This document shows, in pieces, positions 16,162 through 23,979 of a DNA stretch of 64,000 bases. Every line of letters begins with the position of its first letter. The first letter of the stretch is position 1. The translations under genes and the position numbers were made by a program. The notes beneath the pieces are model-generated. The model searched no databases, was not told the DNA's origin, and saw only the letters and a list, made by a program, of their open reading frames with translations. The DNA is taken from NCBI RefSeq assembly GCF_014117445.1, contig NZ_CP059851.1, positions 2,046,001 to 2,110,000 of the forward strand, read 5' to 3'. Source of the stretch: Sandaracinobacteroides saxicola. GTDB lineage: Bacteria > Pseudomonadota > Alphaproteobacteria > Sphingomonadales > Sphingomonadaceae.

Positions 16162-16427
16162 GCCGCCGCACAACCGCGCGCCCGCGCTTCAATATGCTCG
16201 CGAAGCTCCGCAAAGGCCTTCGCACCATCGATCGTCTGGTCATCGGCAAGCGCCGCATCAATTGCACGTCGCCAGGCATCCGCGTCACCATCGTACTGGC
16301 GCTCCCGCCAATATTCCAGCGCTTCCACCATCACCTCATCGGCTGCCGCATAACGGCCCGCCGCCACCGCCTTCTCCACGGCCTGCGCCAGATCCTCCGG
16401 CGCCACAAAGCTCATTCGCTGCTCCAT
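16158..16427 (-). CDS. parD: ParD/CopG-type antitoxin
   Basis: This is a protein of about 89 residues ending in an alpha-helical, acidic region (ARGCAAA at the end). It begins with FVAPEDLAQAVEKAVAAGRY followed by AAADEVMVEALEYW, the ribbon-helix-helix pattern of ParD antitoxins that bind DNA and neutralize the toxin through the C-terminal helix. Possible starts are 16430, 16427 and 16415; the last has GGAG 6 bases upstream. The gene begins within 8 bases of the glmM stop and overlaps parE by 4 bases, so the pair is very likely transcribed from the glmM promoter. Confidence 0.78.
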   Translation of the reverse strand: MEQRMSFVAPEDLAQAVEKAVAAGRYAAADEVMVEALEYWRERQYDGDADAWRRAIDAALADDQTIDGAKAFAELREHIEARARGCAAA

Positions 16428-16434
16428 CATGCCC

Positions 16435-17772
16435 TCATACCACCGCCCGCACCGCCGCACAAACCGCCTCGACGCTCGCCCTCACCTGTGCTGCATCCTC
16501 CCCCTCCGCCATCACCCGGATCAACGGCTCGGTGCCGGACTTGCGGATCAGCAACCGGCCATTGCCCGCCAGCTTCCCTTCCTCCGCCGCGATCGCCGCC
16601 TGCACGCCCGCATCCTCCAGCGGCGCGCCCTTGGCATAGCGGACATTCTTCAACAGCTGCGGAAACGGCTTGAACCGGTTCAGCGCCTTCGATGCCGGCT
16701 CGCCCGTCTCCACCAGCACCGCCAGCACCTGCAACGCCGCCACCAGGCCATCGCCCGTGGTGCCATGATCGGTCATGATCAGATGGCCGGACTGTTCGCC
16801 CCCCACATTGAACCCGCCCTCGCGCATCATCTCCAGCACATAGCGGTCGCCCACCTTCGCCCGCGCCAGCGTCAACCCCAGCGTCTGAAGATAGCGCTCC
16901 AGCCCCATGTTGGACATCACCGTCGCCACGATGCCGCCGCCGCGCAGCGTGCCCGCCGCATGGCCGCTCGCCGCCATCACCGCCATCAGCTGGTCGCCGT
17001 CGACCGTCGCGCCCTTCTCATCCACCACGATCAATCGGTCGGCATCGCCGTCCAGCGCGATGCCCACGTCCGCCCGCGCCTCCTTCACCCGCGCCGCCAG
17101 GGTCGCCGGGTGCGTCGACCCGACGCCGTCGTTGATGTTGAAGCCGTTCGGCTCCACCCCCAGCTTGATGACCTCGGCGCCCAGCTCCCACAGCGCCTCC
17201 GGCGCCACGCGATAGGCGGCGCCATGCGCACAGTCGATCACCACCCGCAGCCCGTCCAGGCGCAGCGCTTCCGGAAAGGTCGATTTGGCATGGTGGATAT
17301 AGCGCCCGCGCGCATCGTCGATCCGCCGCGCCCGGCCGATCGCCGCCGGCTCCGCCAGCGTCACCGGTCCCTCCAGCCGCGCCTCGATCGCCGCCTCGTC
17401 CGCGTCCGACAGCTTGTAACCGTCCGGACCGAACAGCTTGATGCCATTGTCCTGATAGGGGTTGTGGCTGGCACTGATCATCACCCCCAGGTCGGCCCGC
17501 ATGCTGCGCGTCAGCATGGCGACCGCCGGCGTCGGCATCGGCCCCACCTGCACCACGTCCATCCCCACGCTGGTGAAGCCCGCGGTCAGCGCCTGCTCCA
17601 TCATGTAACCGCTCAACCGCGTGTCCTTGCCGATCAGCACCCGGTGCTTGTGGCCCCCGTTCAGGAAATGCGCGCCCGCCGCCTGCCCCACCCGCATCAC
17701 CATCTCGGGCGTCATCGCGCCCTGGTTGGTCAGGCCCCTGATCCCGTCCGTGCCGAAATATTTGCGTGCCAT
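16435..17772 (-). CDS. glmM: Phosphoglucosamine mutase GlmM
   Basis: GlmM converts glucosamine-6-phosphate to glucosamine-1-phosphate for peptidoglycan and lipopolysaccharide precursors. The 445-residue product starts [13 protein letters not shown]. It has the phosphoserine active-site loop [16 protein letters not shown] at about residue 100, the metal-binding DGDADR loop and the C-terminal [15 protein letters not shown] phosphate-binding loop. All family landmarks are present. It appears to head the cluster glmM-parD-parE-thiD-rnhB-ccrM and is divergent from the TauE/SafE gene, with 65 bases between the starts. Confidence 0.96.
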   Translation of the reverse strand: MARKYFGTDGIRGLTNQGAMTPEMVMRVGQAAGAHFLNGGHKHRVLIGKDTRLSGYMMEQALTAGFTSVGMDVVQVGPMPTPAVAMLTRSMRADLGVMISASHNPYQDNGIKLFGPDGYKLSDADEAAIEARLEGPVTLAEPAAIGRARRIDDARGRYIHHAKSTFPEALRLDGLRVVIDCAHGAAYRVAPEALWELGAEVIKLGVEPNGFNINDGVGSTHPATLAARVKEARADVGIALDGDADRLIVVDEKGATVDGDQLMAVMAASGHAAGTLRGGGIVATVMSNMGLERYLQTLGLTLARAKVGDRYVLEMMREGGFNVGGEQSGHLIMTDHGTTGDGLVAALQVLAVLVETGEPASKALNRFKPFPQLLKNVRYAKGAPLEDAGVQAAIAAEEGKLAGNGRLLIRKSGTEPLIRVMAEGEDAAQVRASVEAVCAAVRAVV

Positions 17773-17837
17773 TCCCGTCCTCACATGCCTATGACACCGC
17801 CCTACACGCGCACCCGCACCGCCCGCAAGGAACGCCC

Positions 17838-18695
17838 TTGATCGACCCTGCCCTGCTGCTCCTGTTCGCCGCCGGCCTCTGGGCCGGCGCCCAGAATGCG
17901 CTCGCCGGCGGCGGCAGCTTCGTCACCCTGCCCGCGCTGATGGCCGCCGGCCTCGATGCGAAAACCGCCAACCTCACCACCACGCTCGCCCTCTTTCCCG
18001 GCCAGCTCACCACCGGCTACGCCGGCCGCCACCTCGTCACCGGCACCCAGCGCCTGTCCTTCCGCGCCCTCGCGGGGATAGCCCTCCTCGGCGGCACGCT
18101 CGGTGCCGCCATCCTCCTTCTCACGCCTGCCCCCTCCTTCGCCGCCATGCTCCCCTGGCTCGTCCTCCTCGCCACCCTCATCTTCGCCTGGTCCGCCTTC
18201 CGCAAACCGGCAACAGCCACACCCCTCCTGCCCCGCGAAGCGGAGAGCGGGGAGTCGAAGACGGCGCACAGCGCCAGCGGCGACTCGCGCGACAGCGCGG
18301 CGGGGGTGGGTGCACGTCCCTATTCCGCGCCAGTGGCCCCACCGCCCCTCGCCCTCACCGTCGCGCTTCAGTTCCTCATCGCCGTCTATTGCGGCTTCTT
18401 CGGCGGCGGCGCCGGCTTCGTCATGCTGGCCTCCCTCACGCTCGCCCGCATGCCCGTCCGCAACGCCGCCGGCACAAAGAATGTCCTCGTCGCCCTCTCC
18501 AACTCCGCCGCCGCTCCCGTCCTCGCCCTCTCCGGCGCCGTCGCCTGGGACAAGGCGCTGATCCTCGGCACCGGCGCCATCCTCGGCGGCTGGGCCGGCG
18601 CCAAGGCGCTCTCCCACATCCCCGACAAACCACTGAAACTCCTGGTCATCCTCATCGGCACGCTGCTGTTCATCGGCCTCCTCGTCTGGACCTGA
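17838..18695 (+). CDS. TauE/SafE-family sulfite/anion exporter-like membrane protein with in-frame repeat
   Basis: This is an integral membrane protein of about 285 residues with the two-half layout of the TauE/SafE family. Each half begins with a glycine-rich segment ([15 protein letters not shown] and [14 protein letters not shown]). The family exports sulfite, sulfoacetate or similar anions; the substrate here is unknown. The start is a TTG at 17838 with AAGG 7 bases upstream; the longer frame from 17766 runs into the glmM start. Between the halves is a hydrophilic stretch, [18 protein letters not shown] and onward, encoded by the repeat at 18220-18312. Its 3' end overlaps the DUF2236 gene tail to tail by 26 bases. 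Confidence 0.82.
   Translation: MIDPALLLLFAAGLWAGAQNALAGGGSFVTLPALMAAGLDAKTANLTTTLALFPGQLTTGYAGRHLVTGTQRLSFRALAGIALLGGTLGAAILLLTPAPSFAAMLPWLVLLATLIFAWSAFRKPATATPLLPREAESGESKTAHSASGDSRDSAAGVGARPYSAPVAPPPLALTVALQFLIAVYCGFFGGGAGFVMLASLTLARMPVRNAAGTKNVLVALSNSAAAPVLALSGAVAWDKALILGTGAILGGWAGAKALSHIPDKPLKLLVILIGTLLFIGLLVWT
18220..18312. repeat. GC-rich palindromic repeat, in frame inside the TauE/SafE gene
   Basis: It shares the blocks CGGGGAGTCGAAGACG, AGCGGCGACTCGCGC and GGCGGGGGTGGG with the copies at 14966-15052 and 5179-5231. The translated stretch is hydrophilic and falls in the loop between the two membrane halves, where it would do least harm. Confidence 0.75.
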
Positions 18696-19512
18696 GCGCC
18701 CAGCGCAGCACCGCCCCCATGCCGCCCGCCCCGGCGCGCAACGCCGGCACCGCCACCCCCGGCACGCGCAGGCCGTGCATCGCCGCCGCCCACCCCGGCA
18801 GCAGGTCCACCGCCGCGCCGCGCAACAGCGCCTGCGGCACCGCCAGCTCCGCCGAGCCCCCGGCCCGCATGATCAGCCCCGCCACCTCCCGCGTCCGCGC
18901 GTCCACCCGCAATTCGCCGCGCATTTCCTCCAGAAACGCCGCGGCCGCCGCCTTCGTCTCGGGCATCCCCTCCGCCCCCAGAGCCCGCGCCACCGCCGCC
19001 ATTTCCGCCATGTACCGGTCCTGACGGACTCGCGGCATGAACGGCTCGCGATAGCGCCGCCACGCCGCCAGAAAGCTCATTCCCTCCGTCACCGCCACAA
19101 AGCTCAGCAGCCGCGGCTCATCGGCGCGATAGGGCGTGCCATCCGGCAACACCCCCTCTACCCGCGCATGGATGCGCCGCACCCGCGCGATCGCCGCCTC
19201 GGCCGCCGCACGTTCCCCGAACGTTGTCACCGCGATGAACCCGGCCGTCCGCCGCAGCCGCCCCGCCATGTCCGCCCGGAAATTGCTGTGATCCCACACC
19301 CCCGCCAGCGCCTTCGGGTGCAGCATCTGCAACAGCAGCGCCGCAATCCCGCCGATCATCATGGTGGTCACATCGGCATGCACCTCGAAGGATTCCGCCC
19401 CCTCCGCCAGGAAGCGCGCATGCTGCGGCGCCGGCACCACCGCCGGCCGGCCACCGGGAGCCGCGAACGCCCCGCGCACCGTCCTCGCAATCGCCGTGCG
19501 CACCTGCTCCAT
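18670..19512 (-). CDS. Oxygenase MpaB/DUF2236 family protein
   Basis: This 280-residue protein matches the DUF2236 pattern: GGIAALLLQMLHPKALAGVWDHS near residue 55, RLRRTAGFIAVTTFGERAAAEAAI, and FVAVTEGMSF, with conserved histidines and arginines thought to bind haem in relatives. Family members include the fungal oxygenase MpaB and the latex-clearing-protein-like enzymes, but most bacterial members have no known substrate. The ATG at 19512 is 74 bases from the divergent M15-like gene. Its stop lies inside the end of the TauE gene on the other strand. Confidence 0.75.
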   Translation of the reverse strand: MEQVRTAIARTVRGAFAAPGGRPAVVPAPQHARFLAEGAESFEVHADVTTMMIGGIAALLLQMLHPKALAGVWDHSNFRADMAGRLRRTAGFIAVTTFGERAAAEAAIARVRRIHARVEGVLPDGTPYRADEPRLLSFVAVTEGMSFLAAWRRYREPFMPRVRQDRYMAEMAAVARALGAEGMPETKAAAAAFLEEMRGELRVDARTREVAGLIMRAGGSAELAVPQALLRGAAVDLLPGWAAAMHGLRVPGVAVPALRAGAGGMGAVLRWALRSRRGGR

Positions 19513-19586
19513 CGCCGCAGCCTACCGCTTCGCCGCCCGCCACGCCACCCCTCGACGGCCGCGCCCCCCTATGGCATCATGCCGCC

Positions 19587-20048
19587 ATGCCGGGCATCGA
19601 CCAGCTCCGCCTCATCGGCCCCGCCGACGCCGGCGCCCGCCGCCTGCTCGCCCGCTTCCCCTTCATCGAGTTCACCAGCGGCCGCCGCAACGTCGCCGAA
19701 CAGGCCGACGCCATGGCCAGCAACATCGTCGCCCGCCGGGACTGGATCCTGCGCACCTATTCGGACACAGCCGAACGCGCCGCGCTCCAGGGCTGGGTGG
19801 ACAGCCACCCCGACGCCATCCGCCGGCCGGAGATCGCCCGCGGCCTCGCCCGCGTCATGGCCAACTGGGATGACGGCCAGAAGGGCCGCCTCTCCAAACA
19901 TTTCAGCGGCCAGGCCTTCGATGTTCGGCCCCTCGTCAACAGCCCCGCGGCGTCCGCCATCAAGGCGGAAATCCGCGCGCTCGACGGTCTCGTCAAATTC
20001 CTGGAAAAAGAAGGCGGCCTCGTCCGCTGGCACGCGCAATTCGCATGA
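19587..20048 (+). CDS. M15-like zinc peptidase (D-Ala-D-Ala carboxypeptidase type)
   Basis: This is a 153-residue soluble protein with the zinc-site pattern of the M15/VanY fold: SKHFSGQAFDVRP (His and Asp ligands in SxHxxGxAxD form) and a late RWHAQFA supplying the third histidine. The front part FTSGRRNVAEQADAMASNI fits the region before the metal site. Such enzymes trim the peptide stems of peptidoglycan. There is no signal peptide, so export by another route or an endolysin-like role are both possible. The stop is 29 bases from the convergent ftsK stop. Confidence 0.65.
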   Translation: MPGIDQLRLIGPADAGARRLLARFPFIEFTSGRRNVAEQADAMASNIVARRDWILRTYSDTAERAALQGWVDSHPDAIRRPEIARGLARVMANWDDGQKGRLSKHFSGQAFDVRPLVNSPAASAIKAEIRALDGLVKFLEKEGGLVRWHAQFA

Positions 20049-20077
20049 ATCTGCCGGTCGTTGACAGAGTCGGCCGC

Positions 20078-22411
20078 CTATAGTCTCTCGCCATTTTCCC
20101 CCATCAACACCTCCCGCCGCCCGACATGGTCGGGCTTCGACACCAGCCCCATCTCCTCCATCTGCTCGATGAGGCGCGCCGCGCTGTTATACCCCACCCG
20201 CAGCGTCCGCTGCAGGTAACTGATCGTCGCGCGCCGGCTCGTCGCCACCACCTGGATCGCCTGCGTCAGCGTGTCGGCCTCGGCGTCCACGCCACTGCCG
20301 CCGCCGCCGCCCCTGCCCGGGCCGCCGCCCACCACGCCGCCATCGGACCCGTCCCCCTCGGGCGGCTCCTCCGTCACGCCATGCACATAATCGGGCGAGC
20401 CCTGCGCCTTCCAGAAGGCCGCCACCGCCTCCACCTCCTCGTCGCTCACGAAGGGCCCATGCACCCGCACCGCCGCCTTGCCGCCGGGCATGTAGAGCAT
20501 GTCGCCCTTCCCCAACAGCTGCTCCGCCCCCTGCTCGCCCAGGATCGTCCGGCTGTCGATCTTGCTGGTCACGCTGAAGCTGATCCGCGTCGGCAGGTTC
20601 GCCTTGATCACGCCCGTGATGACATCAACGCTCGGCCGCTGCGTCGCCATGATCAGGTGGATGCCCGCCGCCCGCGCCTTCTGCGCCAGCCGCTGGATCA
20701 GGAACTCCACCTCCTTGCCCGCGGTCATCATCAGGTCGGCGAGTTCATCGACCACTACCACGATCAGCGGCAGCACCTCCAGCGGCAGCGTCTGCTCCTC
20801 ATATTCCGGCCGGCCGTCCTCGTCCCAGCCGGTCTGGATCTTCTTGGTGAAACTCTGCCCCGCCCGCTGCGCCGCCCGCACCCGCTCGTTGAAGCCGCCG
20901 ATGCTGCGCACATTGATGTGCGCCATGTTGCGGTACCGGTCCTCCATCTGCTCGACCGCCCATTTCAGCGCCCGCACGGCTTTTTGCGGCTCGGTCACCA
21001 CCGGTGCCAGCAGGTGCGGGATCTCGTCATAGACGCTCAGTTCCAGCATCTTGGGGTCGATCATGATCAGCTTGCACTGGTCCGGCCGCAGCCGATACAG
21101 CAGGCTCAGGATCATCGCGTTCAGCCCCACGGACTTGCCGCTGCCCGTCGTCCCCGCGATCAGCAGGTGCGGCATCGGCGCCAGGTCCGCCACCACCGGC
21201 GCACCGCTGATGTCCTTCCCCAGCACCAGCGGCAGCGTGCAGCCGCTGTTCTCGAACGCCGCGCTGGCCAGCAGTTCAGACAGGCTCACCATCTCGCGCC
21301 GCGCATTGGGCAATTCGATGCCGATCACATTGCGCCCCGGGATCACCGCCACCCGCGCCGAAATGGCGCTCATCGACCGCGCGATGTCGTCGGACAGCCC
21401 GATCACCCGGCTCGCCTTGATCCCCGGCGCCGGCTCCAGCTCATACAGCGTCACCACCGGCCCTTGGCTCAGACCCACGATCCGGCCCTTCACCCCGAAA
21501 TCGTCGAGCACGCCTTCCAGCAGCCGCGCATTCTGCTCCAGCGCCGCCTCGTCCACCACCACGGTGGACGCCGCGCGCGGCTTCAGCAGGCTCAGCGGCG
21601 GCAGCGCCGCCACATCCCCCAGCGCCAGCGCGCTCTGCCGCTCCACCGCCTCCCGCTTCGAACTCGCCGCCGCGGCCGGCGCGCGAATGGGCCGCGTCGG
21701 CGCCGCCACATTTTCCGCCACCGGCACGACCGCCGGCTCGCGCACCGGGCGCACCCGCAGCGGCGGCGGCGCCTCATCCGCCACCACCGCCCGCCGCGCC
21801 AACATCGCCCGCCACGGCAGGTCGATCGCCAGCAGCAACAGCCCCAGCGCCCCCAGCGCGCACATCCCCGCGACCCCCAGCGCCAGCAGCGCCGGGTCGA
21901 GCGACGGCAGCAGCAGCGCGCTGCCGCCATCCACCGCTTTCGCCGCGATCAGCCCGGCAACACCCCCCGGCCCGGCATCCAGCAACCCCAGCGGCTGCCG
22001 CCACAGCAGCCCCGCCGCGAACGCCGCCAGCAGCATCGCCAGCACCAGCCACAACAGCGCCCGCCGCCAGCGCACGCGCTGCCCGATCAGCAGCTTCACC
22101 CCGGCCACCAGCGGCAGCACCGCCAGCAGCACCGCGGCATAGCCGAACCCCTGCAACCCCAGGTCCGCCACAAAGGCCCCCGGCCGCCCCAGCCAGTTCA
22201 CCGCCGCCCGTTCCGTCACATGATTGAGCGACGGATCCCCCGGATCATAGCTCACCAGCGCCAGCAAAATCCCGAACCCCAGCGCCAGCAGCCCCACCAC
22301 AAGCACGCCCCGCAAAAACCGGCTCACCCCCCGCCCCACAGCCGCCCGCCCCCGCGCCACCGCCCCCCCGATATCAGGCTTCTCAAACAAAGGACGCGCG
22401 TTGCTGGCCAT
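20078..22411 (-). CDS. ftsK: DNA translocase FtsK
   Basis: FtsK pumps chromosome ends through the closing septum and activates dimer resolution. The 777-residue product has four to five membrane segments in residues 30-200, a shortened Ala/Pro-rich linker, then the motor with IAGTTGSGKSVGLNAMI (Walker A), IVVVVDELADLMM (Walker B) and the ATQRPSVDVITGVIKANLP block. The C-terminal gamma domain (RRATISYLQRTLRVGYNSAA) binds KOPS sequences. A glycine-rich spacer precedes the gamma domain. It is complete and of normal length for alphaproteobacteria. Confidence 0.96.
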   Translation of the reverse strand: MASNARPLFEKPDIGGAVARGRAAVGRGVSRFLRGVLVVGLLALGFGILLALVSYDPGDPSLNHVTERAAVNWLGRPGAFVADLGLQGFGYAAVLLAVLPLVAGVKLLIGQRVRWRRALLWLVLAMLLAAFAAGLLWRQPLGLLDAGPGGVAGLIAAKAVDGGSALLLPSLDPALLALGVAGMCALGALGLLLLAIDLPWRAMLARRAVVADEAPPPLRVRPVREPAVVPVAENVAAPTRPIRAPAAAASSKREAVERQSALALGDVAALPPLSLLKPRAASTVVVDEAALEQNARLLEGVLDDFGVKGRIVGLSQGPVVTLYELEPAPGIKASRVIGLSDDIARSMSAISARVAVIPGRNVIGIELPNARREMVSLSELLASAAFENSGCTLPLVLGKDISGAPVVADLAPMPHLLIAGTTGSGKSVGLNAMILSLLYRLRPDQCKLIMIDPKMLELSVYDEIPHLLAPVVTEPQKAVRALKWAVEQMEDRYRNMAHINVRSIGGFNERVRAAQRAGQSFTKKIQTGWDEDGRPEYEEQTLPLEVLPLIVVVVDELADLMMTAGKEVEFLIQRLAQKARAAGIHLIMATQRPSVDVITGVIKANLPTRISFSVTSKIDSRTILGEQGAEQLLGKGDMLYMPGGKAAVRVHGPFVSDEEVEAVAAFWKAQGSPDYVHGVTEEPPEGDGSDGGVVGGGPGRGGGGGSGVDAEADTLTQAIQVVATSRRATISYLQRTLRVGYNSAARLIEQMEEMGLVSKPDHVGRREVLMGENGERL

Positions 22412-22604
22412 GCGCCATCATGCCCCGTCCCGGACTCGCCAACAAGGGGGAGTCCGTCTCCCGGCACTCCATAACATCAACCTGAGCAGGAAGCTGTCTT
22501 TCCATGAAAGCCTTGCAGCGGCGTGTTTGTCGAGGGGGAGCTGACAGGCAGCTTTTGCCTTCATATTGTTGGAAAGCGGCCATCGATCCCGCTAAGTGTT
22601 GACG

Positions 22605-22943
22605 ATGGAAGATCCACGCCAGTTCAACATTGAGAATGGTCAGGGGCTGCTACTCTGTCCGTCGTGCGGTTTTCCAGGCTACTCTGACAAACCGGCATAC
22701 GACGAACGAGGCGGCATTGTTGGGACGACGATCTGCAGTTGCTGTCTTTGGGAACCGGGCTTTGACGATGATCAGCTCGCTTCGGTGAACGCGGGCGATA
22801 CTATCCTACAGTCTCTAAAAAATTATCGCGCGAAGCTAGGTACGCTGCAGTTAGGGCAGGGCGGTCGCGACCGACGGCCTAAAGATTTCAACGTTGAGCG
22901 GCAGCTTTCAGTGCTGTTTGCGATTGCACCGCACGTCCGATAG
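22605..22943 (+). CDS. Small zinc-ribbon protein of the CPCC-like cysteine-rich kind
   Basis: This is a 112-residue protein with two metal knuckles: LLCPSCGFPGYSD at about residue 17 and TTICSCCLWEPGFDDDQ at about 44. The arrangement resembles small bacterial cysteine-rich CPCC domains of unknown function, some of which sit next to contact-dependent toxins as immunity-like genes; that role is not shown here. Its base composition is visibly lower in GC than both neighbours, and codons such as CTA, AAA and TAC are more frequent, which suggests recent acquisition. In-frame GTG and TTG codons lie just upstream (22596, 22599). No clear ribosome site is visible. Confidence 0.6.
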   Translation: MEDPRQFNIENGQGLLLCPSCGFPGYSDKPAYDERGGIVGTTICSCCLWEPGFDDDQLASVNAGDTILQSLKNYRAKLGTLQLGQGGRDRRPKDFNVERQLSVLFAIAPHVR

Positions 22944-22954
22944 GTCGTCGTTTG

Positions 22955-23365
22955 TCACCCCGCCCGGCTCGCCGGATGAATCACCAAATCCGTGGTCACA
23001 AAATCATTCCCCGTGCACAGCAGCGGCGCCGATCGCTCCTTCGCCACCGCATAGACCATCAGGTCGAGGAGGTTGAGCGCGCCGCCTGATCCCGCGCCCT
23101 TGCCATATTGGGCGTTGGCTTCGCCGGCGATGCGGGCATGGTCGGCGGTGAAGGGGATGGTGTCCAAGCCCAGGCGCCCGAAATGGTCGAGCAGCAGCGC
23201 CGCCTCACGCCCCAGACCAACGCGACTTCCCGACGCGACGCGGAGATATTCAACGCGCGCCGGCGCCGGCAGCAGGCCACCTTCGGCAATGATGGCGTCC
23301 AGCAACGCCGCGGCACCGGTCTCCCGCAGCAGGATCGCGATCAACGCCGACGTGTCGACGATCAC
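22955..23365 (-). CDS. vapC: VapC-type PIN-domain toxin ribonuclease
   Basis: This 136-residue PIN-domain protein starts MIVDTSALIAILLRE, with the first catalytic Asp in VDTSAL. Further conserved acids are at about residue 42 (PARVEYLRV) and in GGALNLLDLMVYAVAKE, and LLCTGNDFVTTDL closes the active site. VapC toxins cleave RNA, often initiator tRNA or rRNA. It overlaps the antitoxin gene by 4 bases (ATGA), as usual for this type. The stop is 11 bases from the convergent zinc-ribbon gene. Confidence 0.9.
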   Translation of the reverse strand: MIVDTSALIAILLRETGAAALLDAIIAEGGLLPAPARVEYLRVASGSRVGLGREAALLLDHFGRLGLDTIPFTADHARIAGEANAQYGKGAGSGGALNLLDLMVYAVAKERSAPLLCTGNDFVTTDLVIHPASRAG

Positions 23366-23631
23366 CGCACGTTGCCGTCTGCATCATACTCATCCGCGTC
23401 CAGCTCCTGCATCGTCGGATAGGCCCGCTTCGGCAGCCCGCCCAGCAAGGCCCGGATATCCTCGACGACACGGGTGCGATCATCGCTCAAGGGCAGCGGC
23501 ATCCGCTCCAGCGCCTCCTCGATCACCTCGGCCTGGCTGCGCCCGCCCCGCGTCAGCAGCTGCAATCGCCGAAAGGCGCGATCCGAGGCAAAAGCGATGC
23601 GGCGTTGCTGCCGGCGGGGTACCGTGGCCAT
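23362..23631 (-). CDS. vapB: VapB-type antitoxin
   Basis: This 89-residue protein starts MATVPRRQQRRIAFASD and continues with FRRLQLLTRGGRSQAEVIEE, a ribbon-helix-helix-like DNA-binding segment, then an acidic tail (ELDADEYDADGN) of the sort that wraps the VapC groove. GGGGAG lies 7 bases before the ATG. A probable promoter at 23650-23678 drives it. The acidic tail and the 4-base overlap with the PIN toxin support the call, although the subfamily is uncertain. Confidence 0.82.
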   Translation of the reverse strand: MATVPRRQQRRIAFASDRAFRRLQLLTRGGRSQAEVIEEALERMPLPLSDDRTRVVEDIRALLGGLPKRAYPTMQELDADEYDADGNVR

Positions 23632-23649
23632 TCAATGTCTCCCCGATGG

Positions 23650-23678
23650 AAAATAGCACCGACCCCACCGTTCTGCAA
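23650..23678 (-). promoter_or_regulatory. Probable vapBC promoter
   Basis: On the minus strand TTGCAG (23678-23673) and TATTTT (23655-23650) are separated by exactly 17 bases. They lie 19 bases before the vapB start and upstream of its GGGGAG ribosome site. Each hexamer is an imperfect match, so the assignment rests on spacing and position. Confidence 0.4.
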
Positions 23679-23714
23679 CGTGGTGTGCGATCGGCGGAAC
23701 GCATCGCAAGGTCA

Positions 23715-23747
23715 CAAAAAAAGCCCGAGGGAAGAGACCCCCGGGCT
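23715..23747 (-). terminator. Rho-independent terminator of the 6S RNA gene
   Basis: Read on the minus strand, AGCCCGGGGG and CCCTCGGGCT form a near-perfect 10-bp stem with a 6-base loop, followed by seven T residues. It immediately follows the putative 6S RNA and would end that transcript before vapB. Confidence 0.85.
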
Positions 23748-23865
23748 GGAATGAGTTGCGGACCCATAAAGGCCCTTGAGCGAGCACAGGAACCCGAAGG
23801 CACCCACTAACCTCCATTCAAAACCCGTGCCAACTCCCAAACATAGGCAATCTCCCGTCCAAACC
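23748..23865 (-). ncRNA. ssrS: Probable 6S RNA
   Basis: 6S RNA binds sigma-70 RNA polymerase by mimicking an open promoter. Folding the minus strand by hand gives the family's architecture. There is a closing stem (GAGATTGC near 23854-23847 with GCAACTC at 23759-23753, one bulged base), a large internal bubble (TATGTTTGG against AAGGGCCTTTATGGGTCC), and a long apical arm in which GAG-TTG-GCACGGG pairs with CCTGTGC-TCG-CTC. The 3' strand CTCAAGGGCCTTTATGGGTCCG runs parallel to the conserved TTCAAGGG...GCGGC part of E. coli 6S. There is no open frame, and a strong terminator follows. The exact 5' end is unknown. Confidence 0.72.
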
Positions 23866-23979
23866 CCGCCTGCCTGCCCAAAAACAGGGCGAACGCCCCG
23901 CCCTGCCCGCTTTTCAGGCATCTGCCCCGCGACGAAATCACCCTCGCCGCCACCGTCCCGCTCCCCTATGCTCGCCCTC

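Noticed and set aside
20052-20080. TTGACA followed by TATAGT near the ftsK stop
   Set aside because: Spacing is 12 bases, too short for a sigma-70 promoter, and no gene begins downstream on that strand.
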